DNA of 64,000 nt from Bacteroidales bacterium UBA4360 (GCA_002393945.1 DGSO01000023.1:52637-116636); one strand, 5' to 3'. Positions 8,586 to 16,655 are shown, counted from the stretch's first letter. Program-made: numbers and translations. Notes: generated by a model from the letters alone, not told the origin.

Positions 8586-8824
8586 TCCTTATTGTAGAGC
8601 GCGCAGGAGGAACAGGCATCCGAATAATTCCCGGAGCATGCTTTTTTCTGCTTCGAGAGCATCTCCATCTCCTCCTGTTTTGCACACTTTATGCCACGCT
8701 TGCGCATCTCCGGGTTGGTGGATATCTCGCCGTTCGGGAATGGACGGTGGAAAAAGAAGATATTCACTCCAAGGAGCAGCACGGCTGCTCCCACGAAGAT
8801 TATTGCGGCAAGAAGTGTCTTCAT
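8582..8824 (-). CDS. small membrane protein with C-terminal cysteine cluster
   Basis: 80 residues: an N-terminal helix (residues 4-26) followed by a short polar tail holding four cysteines (C47, C63, C70, C73), the last pair as CSSC. The conserved position between prs and the lipid kinase, with a 4-bp overlap and a 2-bp gap, supports it as real. I do not recognise a named family. The cysteines could bind metal or be redox-active, but there is no direct evidence. Confidence 0.65.
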   Translation of the reverse strand: MKTLLAAIIFVGAAVLLLGVNIFFFHRPFPNGEISTNPEMRKRGIKCAKQEEMEMLSKQKKACSGNYSDACSSCALYNKE

Positions 8825-8826
8825 CT

Positions 8827-9822
8827 CTACAGGGGGAATTCGGATGAGATGGGCTGATAGTTATACACACGGAGGATCATGCGGGCGAATGTTTCGGCAA
8901 GGGAAACAACCCTGATCTTGCCCTGGAGGTCCTTCTTTGCGGGATCCAGCGGGATAGTATCGGTCACATAAACTTCCGTGAGGGCAGATGAGTCGATCCT
9001 CTCATAAGCAGGGCCGGAGAGGACGGGATGCGTTGCGAAGGCGCGTACGCTGTTGGCACCGCGCTTCATGAGCTCGTTGGCGGCCTCGGTAAGGGTGCCG
9101 GCGGTGTCGATGATATCGTCAAGGATGACTATGTCACGGCCTTCGACCTCTCCGATAGGGACTATCTTTTCCACCACGTTTGCCTTTGCACGGGTCTTGT
9201 GGCAGATAACCACCGGAGTATGGAGGTACTTGGCGTATGCGTGGACGCGCTTTGCGCCGCCCATGTCGGGGGCTGCAAGGGTGAGCGTATCCTTGAACTG
9301 CCGCTGCAGCTTCTTCAGGATGGTGAGGAAGTCATAGCTGGCATACAGATGATTCACGGGGAAGTCGAAGAAGCCCTGGATCTGGTCTGCGTGGAGGTCG
9401 CAGGTCATGAGGCCGTCGGTTCCGGCCACCTTCAGCATGTTTGCAACCAGCTTTGCGCCGATGGAAACGCGCGGCTTGTCCTTGCGGTCCTGCCTTGCCC
9501 AGCCATAATAAGGGATGACGGCAATCACCTTGTCTGACGATGCCCTCTTTGCGGCATCAATCGACAGGAGAAGCTCCATGAGGTTATCCGACGAAGGGAA
9601 GGTACTCTGAATAATGAAGCAGGTGGCACCACGGACGCTTTCCGAGAAAGACGGCTGGAACTCGCCATCAGAGAAATGAGTGACCTCAAGGGGGCCCAGG
9701 GTAATCTCAGGAAAACCCGGTTCCCTCATGCGGTTCATAGCATCAACTACCTTTTCCGCAAAGTAGCGGCTTGCATCACAGGTAAACAGCGCCAGACGGT
9801 GCTCATGTACATCATTAATCAT
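8827..9822 (-). CDS. prs: ribose-phosphate pyrophosphokinase
   Basis: Makes PRPP from ribose 5-phosphate and ATP, for nucleotide, NAD, His and Trp synthesis. 331 residues, both phosphoribosyltransferase-fold halves present: KDKPRVSIGAKLVANML with the downstream DLHADQIQGFFD in the N-half, and the PRPP loop VILDDIIDTAGTL near residue 235. Starts at the ATG at 9822, overlapping the engB stop (ATGA). Classical type I enzyme. Confidence 0.96.
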   Translation of the reverse strand: MINDVHEHRLALFTCDASRYFAEKVVDAMNRMREPGFPEITLGPLEVTHFSDGEFQPSFSESVRGATCFIIQSTFPSSDNLMELLLSIDAAKRASSDKVIAVIPYYGWARQDRKDKPRVSIGAKLVANMLKVAGTDGLMTCDLHADQIQGFFDFPVNHLYASYDFLTILKKLQRQFKDTLTLAAPDMGGAKRVHAYAKYLHTPVVICHKTRAKANVVEKIVPIGEVEGRDIVILDDIIDTAGTLTEAANELMKRGANSVRAFATHPVLSGPAYERIDSSALTEVYVTDTIPLDPAKKDLQGKIRVVSLAETFARMILRVYNYQPISSEFPL

Positions 9823-10415
9823 AGGTTTTGAAGAATTTGGCCGATGTAATTAAGTATTTCAGTTTTACCTTCTCCGGAAACGGAGGATGATACAAAAACG
9901 GGCGGCAGGCTTTCCCATTCCTGAAGGAGAAGTCCCTTGTTCTTCAGGATTTGGGCATTAAGGACATCGGGCCCTTGTTTGTCTGCCTTGGTGAAAATGA
10001 TGCCGAAGGGTATGCCTTTTTCTCCCAGTTCGGCGATGAAACGGCGGTCTACCTCCTGGAGGTCATGGCGGGAGTCCATGAGGACAAAGAGCATGACCAT
10101 TTCCGGAGAGTTGTTTATATAGTCCCAGATTATGTGACGGAGACGGGCGCGGTCCTTGTCCGGAAGGCGGGCGTAGCCGTAGCCGGGAAGATCCACCAGG
10201 TACCACTTGTCATTGATGAGGAAGTGGTTCACAAGCTGAGTTTTTCCCGGAGTCTGGGATGTCTTTGCAAGCTTGGAGTTGGCGGTGAGCATGTTAATGA
10301 GGGAAGACTTCCCTACATTGGACCTGCCGATGAAGGCGAATTCCGGAAGCCTGGGCTGGGGCCTCTGCCCCACCCTGGTACTGCTACCTTTGAATTCTGC
10401 CTTTGTAATTTTCAT
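9819..10415 (-). CDS. engB: ribosome biogenesis GTP-binding protein EngB (YsxC/YihA)
   Basis: A 198-residue TrmE-Era-type GTPase for 50S assembly. Motifs: GRSNVGKSSL (P-loop), TPGKTQ, DLPGYGYA, TKADK. I chose the ATG at 10415 (MKITKAEFKG), not the in-frame one at 10439, because a -7 box covers 10437-10444. It overlaps prs by 4 bp, so it heads the long minus-strand cluster. Confidence 0.94.
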   Translation of the reverse strand: MKITKAEFKGSSTRVGQRPQPRLPEFAFIGRSNVGKSSLINMLTANSKLAKTSQTPGKTQLVNHFLINDKWYLVDLPGYGYARLPDKDRARLRHIIWDYINNSPEMVMLFVLMDSRHDLQEVDRRFIAELGEKGIPFGIIFTKADKQGPDVLNAQILKNKGLLLQEWESLPPVFVSSSVSGEGKTEILNYIGQILQNL

Positions 10416-10436
10416 GTCCCTGCCCTTATGCCAGTA

Positions 10437-10444
10437 CAAAGATA
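10437..10444 (-). promoter_or_regulatory. -7 box for engB and the downstream cluster
   Basis: Minus-strand TATCTTTG, 21 bp before the engB ATG at 10415. It lies over the upstream in-frame ATG, which argues against that start. Confidence 0.5.
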
Positions 10445-10451
10445 AGAAAAA

Positions 10452-11537
10452 TTATCGGATTCCGTATTTGGCAAGGATGCGTTTGAGTTTCTTTTCAATT
10501 GACTTCTCCCATAGGGTGTAGCCGTAATCGTCGGGATGGGTGCCGTCCACGGTTGCCTCGTTTGTGGGGCCAGTAGCGTTTGTCTTGATGAAATACACGT
10601 CCTTGTACTTCTTGCAGGCTATTTTCATGAGGCTGTCGGCCATGGCCTGCTTGGCGGCCTCCTTGGCCTCTGTATCGGTGTTGAAGTTGCGGCTTTCGCG
10701 CCTTATGGTCTGCTGGAAGATGAGGGGTTTCCCGGGCTGGGCAGCCTGGAGTCTCTCGATGAACGGGAACAGGCGCTCCTCAATCATGGGGGCGAGAGGA
10801 TTGGAGAAGGCATCGAAGACAAAGGCGTCGATATCCTCTGCATTGCACAGGACGTCGCAGAAGTAGGTCTGCAGTTTGCAGTTGCCGCTGCAGCCAAGGC
10901 TAAGGAGCTGGATTCCGGTCTTTCTGGTAAACTGTGCGGGATAAGTCATTCCCGAACGCGAGCAGCTGGCGCCGTGGGTGAATGAGGAGCCGAAGATCGC
11001 GACTCTGTGACGGAAAGGATTATCGATGGGCTCAAGCGTGGAGCCTTCCTCAACGCCTACCTTAACCGAATTCACCTCGCTGAACAGCGGAAGGTACAGA
11101 AGGCACTCGTGCATGCTGCCGTCCATGTTGACAACAATGTTGCAGCTTACCTCGCCGTCTGTCTGTTTAGGCACTCCCTGGCCTGCCCAGAGCCATACTT
11201 TACCCTCTTTGATGTATAGGTCATATCCCCTTGCGGCTATGCCCATGGTACTGTTGGGGAACGTGGGCGTACCGTAAACGGTCTTGACCTTGATGCTCTT
11301 GGAGTTTGTCTTGAAAAGGCAGTAAATGCCCGACGACTCCCTCACCTGCAGGTTCTCTCCTTTGGTGAAGCCCTTGAACTTCACGGTATCCACCCTGTGA
11401 TAAGGATTGGGAATATCAGTGAAGAGTTTACCTCCAAGAGTAAGACTGGAGGCTTCCGTGTAGACATAAGATTTACCCTGTGCAAAAAGCGCAGACGACA
11501 GCAGCACCGCAGCTGCAAAGAGTACTATTCGTTTCAT
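10452..11537 (-). CDS. exported GxDLY/SGNH-hydrolase family esterase
   Basis: About 361 residues with a signal peptide ending near ALFAQG. The N-terminal beta domain contains GYDLY, the signature of the GxDLY domain paired with Lipase_GDSL_3. The C-terminal SGNH domain has GSSFTHG (nucleophile serine block) and DGTHPDDYG (catalytic Asp/His block). Such enzymes typically remove acyl groups from carbohydrates or lipids; the substrate is unknown. I chose the ATG at 11537, which gives a clean signal peptide. A TATCTTCG box sits 4 bp upstream. Confidence 0.86.
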   Translation of the reverse strand: MKRIVLFAAAVLLSSALFAQGKSYVYTEASSLTLGGKLFTDIPNPYHRVDTVKFKGFTKGENLQVRESSGIYCLFKTNSKSIKVKTVYGTPTFPNSTMGIAARGYDLYIKEGKVWLWAGQGVPKQTDGEVSCNIVVNMDGSMHECLLYLPLFSEVNSVKVGVEEGSTLEPIDNPFRHRVAIFGSSFTHGASCSRSGMTYPAQFTRKTGIQLLSLGCSGNCKLQTYFCDVLCNAEDIDAFVFDAFSNPLAPMIEERLFPFIERLQAAQPGKPLIFQQTIRRESRNFNTDTEAKEAAKQAMADSLMKIACKKYKDVYFIKTNATGPTNEATVDGTHPDDYGYTLWEKSIEKKLKRILAKYGIR

Positions 11538-11541
11538 ATTG

Positions 11542-11549
11542 CGAAGATA
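11542..11549 (-). promoter_or_regulatory. variant -7 box (TATCTTCG) for the SGNH esterase
   Basis: Minus-strand TATCTTCG, one base from TAnnTTTG, ending 4 bp before the ATG at 11537. The same variant at similar spacing precedes the acid phosphatase. Confidence 0.3.
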
Positions 11550-11649
11550 CATAAAAAAACGAAGCAATACAATGTCCTGCGGCCATAATAGCAATTGTTA
11601 ACCTCGTTCGTTGCATCTTGTGAAGATAGCATTTTTACGTAAAAAACGC

Positions 11650-11657
11650 TATCTTCG
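11650..11657 (+). promoter_or_regulatory. variant -7 box (TATCTTCG) for the acid phosphatase
   Basis: TATCTTCG ends 4 bp before the ATG at 11662. A GAAGATAGC / GCTATCTTC inverted repeat (11632-11640 / 11648-11656) surrounds it and could be an operator. Confidence 0.3.
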
Positions 11658-11661
11658 CGCC

Positions 11662-12966
11662 ATGAAAAGATCATCTTACCTTGTCCTGGCCACGGCATGC
11701 ATGCTCGTGGCCTTCTCCTGTCAGAAAGGCAATCAGGCAGAACCGCAGCCCAAAGAGAAAACGGAATGGATTTCCCGCACCGATACTTTTGAGGAAAACT
11801 ACGCCCTTGAGCAGATGATAGTGCTCAGCCGCCATAACATCCGCTCCCCCCTTGTGAGCAAGAATTCTGTCCTGACACGACTCACTAACAGCACCTATCA
11901 GTGGTTCGCCTGGGAAGGCGCCCCCAGTTCACTTACGGCAAAGGGAGAACGCCTGGAAAACAAGATGGGGACCTTCTTTGGGGAATGGCTGTCCAAGAAA
12001 GACATGCTCTCACAGTACGGGGAAGACAACTACCGCTTCCGTTTCTATGCCAACGCCAAACAGCGCTGCCAGCTCACCGCACGCACATTTGCCGATGCCC
12101 TTCTCCCCGGCAAAAACCCCAGGGTTGAGATGAACGTCCAGTACGACTCCATGGACCCTGTGTTCAACCCCCAGATTACCAAAATAACCTCCTCATTCAC
12201 CGCCAAGGCCCAGAATGAGATTCAGGAAATGTTCGGAGACCTGAACGCAGGCATTGCCGACGGTTACTCCCTGATTGAAAGGGTCATCGACATAAGCGGA
12301 TCACCCGCATACCCGGACACCACATCCTTCAGCCAGTATCCATCTCAAGTGGGCTTCAGCCTGAATGCTGAGCCTTTCATGACCGGCGGTCTCAAGATGG
12401 CCTGCACCGTGTCCGATGCGCTTAGCCTTCAGTACTACGAAGAGCCGGACTTGAAAAAAGCCGCCTTCGGCAAGGACCTGAGCTTTGAGGACTGGACAAC
12501 CATAGCATCCGTAAAGGAGTGGTACGGGGATGCCCTCTTCACGGCCCCGTCCGTTGCCGTTAACGTCGCCCACCCGCTGCTTCAGGTAATACTTGACGAG
12601 CTTCAGAACGACAAGCGCGTTTTCACCCTTCTCTGCGGCCACGACTCCAACATCGGCAGCGTGCTTGCTTCGCTTGACGCCGGCATTCCGGAGCTTCCCG
12701 GGGCAATCGAGCAGCGCACTCCCATCGGCGGAAAACTCATCATCGAATGCTTCAAGGGGGCCGATGGCAACAACTACGCAGACCTCCTTCTGGTCTATGC
12801 CAAGGCAGAACAGCTTCGTTCAGAAAGCACCCTTACCTACAGCAATCCTCCCGGCGGCGTGAAAATCAAGCTCAACGGCCTCCAGGCCAATGCCGACGGC
12901 CTCTACCGGCTGCAGGACGTGGAGCAGCGCCTCTCAGACGCCATCCGCGCTTACGACGAGCTTTGA
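11662..12966 (+). CDS. histidine-type acid phosphatase lipoprotein (phytase/glucose-1-phosphatase branch)
   Basis: 434 residues, exported. The signal peptide ends in an SxC-type lipobox (VAFSC), so it is probably lipid-anchored. Branch-2 histidine phosphatase motifs are present: SRHNIRSP near residue 56 (the RHGxRxP block, His nucleophile, with Asn for Gly) and CGHDSNIG near residue 330 (the HD proton-donor block). It releases phosphate from sugar phosphates or inositol phosphates; which one cannot be told. I chose the ATG at 11662 over the in-frame 11611 because it gives a proper signal sequence. Confidence 0.87.
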   Translation: MKRSSYLVLATACMLVAFSCQKGNQAEPQPKEKTEWISRTDTFEENYALEQMIVLSRHNIRSPLVSKNSVLTRLTNSTYQWFAWEGAPSSLTAKGERLENKMGTFFGEWLSKKDMLSQYGEDNYRFRFYANAKQRCQLTARTFADALLPGKNPRVEMNVQYDSMDPVFNPQITKITSSFTAKAQNEIQEMFGDLNAGIADGYSLIERVIDISGSPAYPDTTSFSQYPSQVGFSLNAEPFMTGGLKMACTVSDALSLQYYEEPDLKKAAFGKDLSFEDWTTIASVKEWYGDALFTAPSVAVNVAHPLLQVILDELQNDKRVFTLLCGHDSNIGSVLASLDAGIPELPGAIEQRTPIGGKLIIECFKGADGNNYADLLLVYAKAEQLRSESTLTYSNPPGGVKIKLNGLQANADGLYRLQDVEQRLSDAIRAYDEL

Positions 12967-12970
12967 TGCC

Positions 12971-13720
12971 TCAGCGCCAGGAGTGGCCGATGTCCCAGTG
13001 GATTGCATACTGGAAAACGGTTTTTTCTGCGGGAAGGTCAAACTCTTCGATGATCAGCTGCTTTGCCTGAGGGTATTCCTCCAGCCAGTGGCCTACCGTC
13101 ACAATGAACTTGTCTTCATCCATGCTGTAGAAAACCCTCCCCCTTGGTTTATTCTCATAAGGGCCGATAAAAGGGCCGCTGCCGTCTCCGTGAAATTTTT
13201 GCCTATTGAACTCCTTGCGCCACACATCCTCATGGAGTTCAGAACAGGTTATACGGCCATCTGAAGCATTTGCTCTTGTATAATCCCGAACAGGATGAGT
13301 GACGACGCCGAACAGCTCATTCCAAGAAGGGTTATACCAGAAAATACCCACCTTAGGGTCATCTGCGTGGCCGCGGTTGGCTTCCATTTGCTTGAGCATG
13401 GACACATAATCCCGCTCTGAGACTTTTCTTATCTTCGAGGGCAATTCCTCATATGATGGCAACAGTTCATTGCCGATGCTCAGGACAACCACATAGTCTT
13501 CCTCATCCTCATAGTGGTACATGATGATGCCGCTGCCGTTGAAGCGGCGCTCCCAAAAGTCCGGCACCGACTCGTTTACAAGCTGGGGCGTACCTATTCC
13601 TTCCAGCGGATGTTCCTTGATATCCAGGAGAATTGTCTTCACCTGGGACGCGTAGCCGGTATTTTTCCCCTTCAGCGCCTGGTACTGCAGCTGCGCCTTG
13701 GGGCTCAGATACACTTTCAT
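12971..13720 (-). CDS. YoeB/RelE-like protein fused to a conserved C-terminal domain of unknown function
   Basis: 249 residues in two parts. Residues 1-90 resemble YoeB: HPLEGIGTPQ, then DFWERRF and a beta strand ending in MYHY, but the residues aligned with YoeB Glu46, Arg65 and His83 are Gln, Ile and absent. Residues 105-249 form a second domain rich in aromatics (VGIFWYNPSWNELFGV, KPRGRVFY, HWDIGHSW) that I recall as free-standing hypothetical proteins in Bacteroidota, with no known activity. It overlaps the YefM-like gene by 4 bp in antitoxin-first order. Either a toxin with altered chemistry or a protein that kept only the binding fold. Confidence 0.78.
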   Translation of the reverse strand: MKVYLSPKAQLQYQALKGKNTGYASQVKTILLDIKEHPLEGIGTPQLVNESVPDFWERRFNGSGIIMYHYEDEEDYVVVLSIGNELLPSYEELPSKIRKVSERDYVSMLKQMEANRGHADDPKVGIFWYNPSWNELFGVVTHPVRDYTRANASDGRITCSELHEDVWRKEFNRQKFHGDGSGPFIGPYENKPRGRVFYSMDEDKFIVTVGHWLEEYPQAKQLIIEEFDLPAEKTVFQYAIHWDIGHSWR

Positions 13721-13971
13721 AAGGCGTCGATGTCAGTTACCTCTATAAGCTGCCCGGCCCGCATCTGATTGATAGCCTCCGTAAGATCCCTGACCGCCCC
13801 GGTGTTGTTCAGAAACTCCAGGCGGCGCTGCATGGCATTATACACTTTAAGCGGTATTAGAACCGCGCCGTTGTCCCCTTTGGTTATGATAAGGGGCTCC
13901 TCTGTGAGGAGGACGTTGTCATAAAACTGCTTGATGCCGGCCCTGAAGGCAGAAATAGTAGTTACCTGCAT
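13717..13971 (-). CDS. Phd/YefM family antitoxin
   Basis: 84 residues, short N-terminal DNA-binding region (VTTISAFRAGIKQFYD) and the typical LIITKGDNGAVLIPLKVYNAMQ centre of YefM-type antitoxins. The acidic C-terminus (GQLIEVTDIDAL) would wrap the partner. It is first in a two-gene operon and overlaps the partner gene by 4 bp. The family usually represses its own promoter; upstream is the short AT-rich gap shared with tadA. Confidence 0.85.
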   Translation of the reverse strand: MQVTTISAFRAGIKQFYDNVLLTEEPLIITKGDNGAVLIPLKVYNAMQRRLEFLNNTGAVRDLTEAINQMRAGQLIEVTDIDAL

Positions 13972-14053
13972 AATTCAATATTTTGCACAAATATATGTAC
14001 AAAATAGCGTAAGTGCAAATACTATTGGCTTTTTTTATTATATTCGCATCACC

Positions 14054-14494
14054 ATGCAGAACAACGACGACCAGAAATACATGAAGGAAGCGCTTAAAGA
14101 GGCGCAGGCAGCCGCTGCAGACGGCGAAATTCCCATCGGCGCAGTGGTGGTTTGGAAAGGACGTATCATCGGCCGCGGGCACAACATGACCGAGCGCCTT
14201 CACGACACCACCGCCCATGCCGAGATGCTCGCCATCACCGCGGCCACAGAAGCCATGGGAGGCAAGTACCTCACCGACTGTACCCTGTACGTCACCGTAG
14301 AGCCCTGCCCCATGTGCGCCGGTGCCCTTGCATGGAGCCAGATCAGCCGCATCGTCTACGGCGCACCGGATCCACGCCGCGGCTACTCCCTCTTCTCCCC
14401 TTCCCTCCTCCACCCCAAGACCATCGCCTCCGGCGGCGTCCTCCAGGAAGAATGCTCCCAACTCATGCTCGACTTCTTCAAATCCAAGAGGTGA
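14054..14494 (+). CDS. tadA: tRNA-specific adenosine deaminase
   Basis: Converts A34 to inosine in the tRNA-Arg(ACG) wobble position. 146 residues. Zinc and catalytic motifs: TAHAEMLAI (HAE) near residue 55 and PCPMCAGALAWSQI (PCxxC) near residue 86. I chose the ATG at 14054 (MQNNDDQKYM) rather than the longer frame, whose extra 41 residues look like translated intergenic AT-rich DNA. A non-coding repeat region follows. Confidence 0.94.
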   Translation: MQNNDDQKYMKEALKEAQAAAADGEIPIGAVVVWKGRIIGRGHNMTERLHDTTAHAEMLAITAATEAMGGKYLTDCTLYVTVEPCPMCAGALAWSQISRIVYGAPDPRRGYSLFSPSLLHPKTIASGGVLQEECSQLMLDFFKSKR

Positions 14495-14550
14495 TCCCCC
14501 CGCCGCGTGACAACATACCTCCCCACCATCTCAACCCACCCACACCACAC

Positions 14551-14662
14551 TTAAAGCACGTTTTCGCCCTTCCACGCCCCAAAGTGTGCTTTAACCATAT
14601 CTCCTTATCCTCGCTAAAGCACATTATCCGCCTCCTGTGGCCCAAAGCGTGCTTTAACCATA
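14551..14662. repeat. 63-bp-period hairpin repeat, two units
   Basis: Two hairpins downstream of tadA. The left arms (TTAAAGCAC, CTAAAGCAC) start their AAAGCAC at 14553 and 14616; the right arms (GTGCTTTAACCATATC) recur 63 bp apart. The loops are unlike each other except for a TCGCCC / CCGCC patch. A possible terminator for tadA. Confidence 0.75.
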
Positions 14663-14699
14663 TCCAAGCACTGCTATTTTGTTAGGCAACGACACGTAA

Positions 14700-14906
14700 G
14701 GTTACAAAAATGGCCAAAAACGTGCCCGCCGCCGTCATCAATGACGTGCATGGTAACAAAAACACCCAAAAACGTGGCCGCCGCCGTCATTAATGACGTG
14801 CAGATCGTCAAAAATGGCCAAAAATGACAACCTCGCCGTCATCAATGACGTGCAGATCGTCAAAAATGGCCCTAAATGTCAAACCAGCCATCATGAATTG
14901 ACATCC
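14700..14906 (+). repeat. 52-bp-period tandem array A, four units
   Basis: Within the 540-bp tadA/rng gap. The A-runs of four successive units begin at 14706, 14758, 14810 and 14862, an exact 52-bp period. Each unit has a half of the form arm-AAAAATGGCC-AAAA-arm and a half with a near-perfect palindrome, CGTCATCAATGACG. In unit 2 the palindrome is perfect (CGTCATTAATGACG). Units 1-2 open with GTNAC, units 3-4 with TCGTC. No open reading frame looks genuine. Confidence 0.9.
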
Positions 14907-15018
14907 AGGCGCCTGCAGGCGCCCCGCGAAGGGCGTGTCTTTGCAAACTGGACGGTGTCATACGGGCAAAGACTTCTAGCCCGTAGCGGCGGGGGTGTGT
15001 GAGGGGGTGGAACCCCCT
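14907..15018 (+). repeat. 3' module of composite element A
   Basis: Follows array A directly: CAGGCGCCTGCAGGCGCC, then an inverted pair GTCTTTGC/GCAAAGAC with a nested TACGGGC/GCCCGTA, then the hairpin AGGGGG-TGGAA-CCCCCT at 15002-15018. The same succession of parts follows array B at 46.1-46.25 kb. It ends just before the rng terminator. Confidence 0.7.
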
Positions 15019-15020
15019 AA

Positions 15021-15056
15021 AAAAAAGGAGAGGCTCAATCGAGCTTCTCCCCTTTT
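15021..15056 (-). terminator. intrinsic terminator overlapping the end of rng
   Basis: A-run, imperfect stem GGAGA-GCTC/GAGC-TTCTCC, then a T-run, symmetrical enough to work in both directions. It covers the last rng codons and stop (15035-15037). Confidence 0.6.
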
Positions 15057-16600
15057 TCATTCAGCATTTCAGTTTGCAGGACTGTGAAGTCAGTCACTTC
15101 GACGATTTCCAGTTTAACCTTGTAGCGCTTCTTCCATTTTGCGAGGAAGGAGTTGAAAAATCCTCTCTTGAGATACGCACCCAGGATGGGGCTGGTTCTG
15201 AGGATCAGGGACCGGACACCTTTATCTATGACATAGAATGCAATCTTGCGCTCTATTTCTTCGTCAATCACGACGGAGGAGTGGATCTTTCCGGTGCCGT
15301 GGCACACGGGGCACTGCTCCATGGTGTTGATTTCCGTTACGGGCCTTATCCTCTGGCGGGTGATCTGCATGAGACCGAATTTCGTCAGCGGAAGCACGTT
15401 GTGCTTGGCCCTGTCATTTTCCATGAGCTCCTGCATGTACTTGTGGAGTGCATTCTTGTGATCGTTCGACTCCATGTCTATGAAGTCCACTATCACGATG
15501 CCTCCCATGTCGCGGAGCCTGAGCTGACGTGCAATCTCTTCTGCGGCAATCTTGTTCACCTCGAAGGAATTCTCTTCCTGGTCGGAGGTCTTGGTACGAA
15601 TGCCGCTGTTGACGTCTATCACGTTCAGCGCTTCTGTGGTTTCGATTACGAGGTATGCGCCCTGTCTCATCGGCACCACCTTTCCGAAGGAGCCCTTGAT
15701 CTGACGGGTGACCTCGAAATGGTCATAGATGGGCTGCTTCCCTTCGTAGAGATGGACTATCTTTTCCTGTTCGGGGGAAATCAGTGAAACGTACTTGCGC
15801 GCTTCATCGGCCACCCTTTCGTCGTTGATCCAGATGTTGGAGAACGAATCGTTCAGAAGGTCCCTGAGGACCGTGGTGGTCTTGCTGTATTCGCTGAACA
15901 GCTGCTGGACAGTCTTGTCTGTCGCAATCTTCTTCCATGAGTCCTCCCATTTTTTGATAAGGGCCTCTGTCTCTCCCACCAGCGTCGCGGCGTTCTTGCC
16001 TTCTGCCGCCGTGCGGATTATAGCCCCGTAATTCTTGGGAAGGATGCTCTTTACAAGTGTCTCAAGTCTTCTTTTCTCTTCCTTGGAGCCGATCTTCTGT
16101 GAAATGGAGACCTTCTCTGCAAAAGGGAGAAGAACAATGTTTCGTCCTGCAAGTGAAATTTCCGCAGTAAGTCGTGATCCCTTGGTGGAAATTGGCTCCT
16201 TCACTATCTGCGCTATGATCATCTGTCCGGGGCGGAGGTATTCCTCTATGCGGCCTTCCTTGGGAAGGGCATTGCCCAGTGGAATGCGCGAATACAGGTC
16301 CTTGAGACGCGTATTCTTGTTCGATTCCCTGACGAACTGGTCAAAAGCGTGGAAGTAGAGACCCAGGTCAAGATAGTGGATGAAGGCTTCTTTCTTGTCG
16401 CCGATGTCCACGAAGGCAGCATTGAGATTGGGGAGTATCTTCTTCACCCTTCCCAGGTGAACGTCTCCTACCGTGAATTTGTTCCCAGTGCTGGACTCAG
16501 TGTTGTACTCTATCAGCCTGTGGTTTTCCATCAGGGCGATATGTACCTCGTTTGGCGTTACGTCAACGATAAGGTCCTTGTCCGGTTTCTCAGACTCCAT
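15035..16600 (-). CDS. rng: ribonuclease E/G family endoribonuclease
   Basis: Single-strand endoribonuclease for rRNA maturation and mRNA decay. About 521 residues, in order: S1-like RNA-binding domain (VGDVHLGRVKKILPNLNAAFVDIG split region near 40-65), RNase H-like/5' sensor region, and DNase I-like catalytic core with VDFIDM (metal Asp) near residue 375. CPVCHG near residue 450 matches the Zn-link of RNase E/G. It lacks a long degradosome scaffold, so it is RNase G-like in length. I chose the ATG at 16600 (MESEKPDKDL), since codons further upstream overlap the terminator at 16624-16655. Confidence 0.93.
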   Translation of the reverse strand: MESEKPDKDLIVDVTPNEVHIALMENHRLIEYNTESSTGNKFTVGDVHLGRVKKILPNLNAAFVDIGDKKEAFIHYLDLGLYFHAFDQFVRESNKNTRLKDLYSRIPLGNALPKEGRIEEYLRPGQMIIAQIVKEPISTKGSRLTAEISLAGRNIVLLPFAEKVSISQKIGSKEEKRRLETLVKSILPKNYGAIIRTAAEGKNAATLVGETEALIKKWEDSWKKIATDKTVQQLFSEYSKTTTVLRDLLNDSFSNIWINDERVADEARKYVSLISPEQEKIVHLYEGKQPIYDHFEVTRQIKGSFGKVVPMRQGAYLVIETTEALNVIDVNSGIRTKTSDQEENSFEVNKIAAEEIARQLRLRDMGGIVIVDFIDMESNDHKNALHKYMQELMENDRAKHNVLPLTKFGLMQITRQRIRPVTEINTMEQCPVCHGTGKIHSSVVIDEEIERKIAFYVIDKGVRSLILRTSPILGAYLKRGFFNSFLAKWKKRYKVKLEIVEVTDFTVLQTEMLNEKGEKLD

Positions 16601-16623
16601 TTTGGAAATTGGTTTTTGCAAAA

Positions 16624-16655
16624 CAAAGGGCCTGCAACCTTTCTGCAAGCCCTTT
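16624..16655 (-). terminator. intrinsic terminator of the HU/COX24-like unit
   Basis: Arms AAAGGGCCTGCA and TGCAAGCCCTTT around a 7-nt loop, followed on the minus strand by a T-rich stretch. It lies between the small basic gene and rng. Confidence 0.65.

Noticed and set aside
13931..14053. 41-codon N-terminal extension of tadA
   Set aside because: It overlaps the antitoxin's upstream region and shows no resemblance to TadA; the family starts at the chosen ATG.
14700..14906. CRISPR array
   Set aside because: There are no identical repeats with unrelated spacers; all 52 bp of each unit are related, and no cas gene is in the window.
14700..14906. Integron attC-like sites
   Set aside because: Palindromes are short and tandem, and there are no RYYYAAC/GTTRRRY ends, gene cassettes or integrase.
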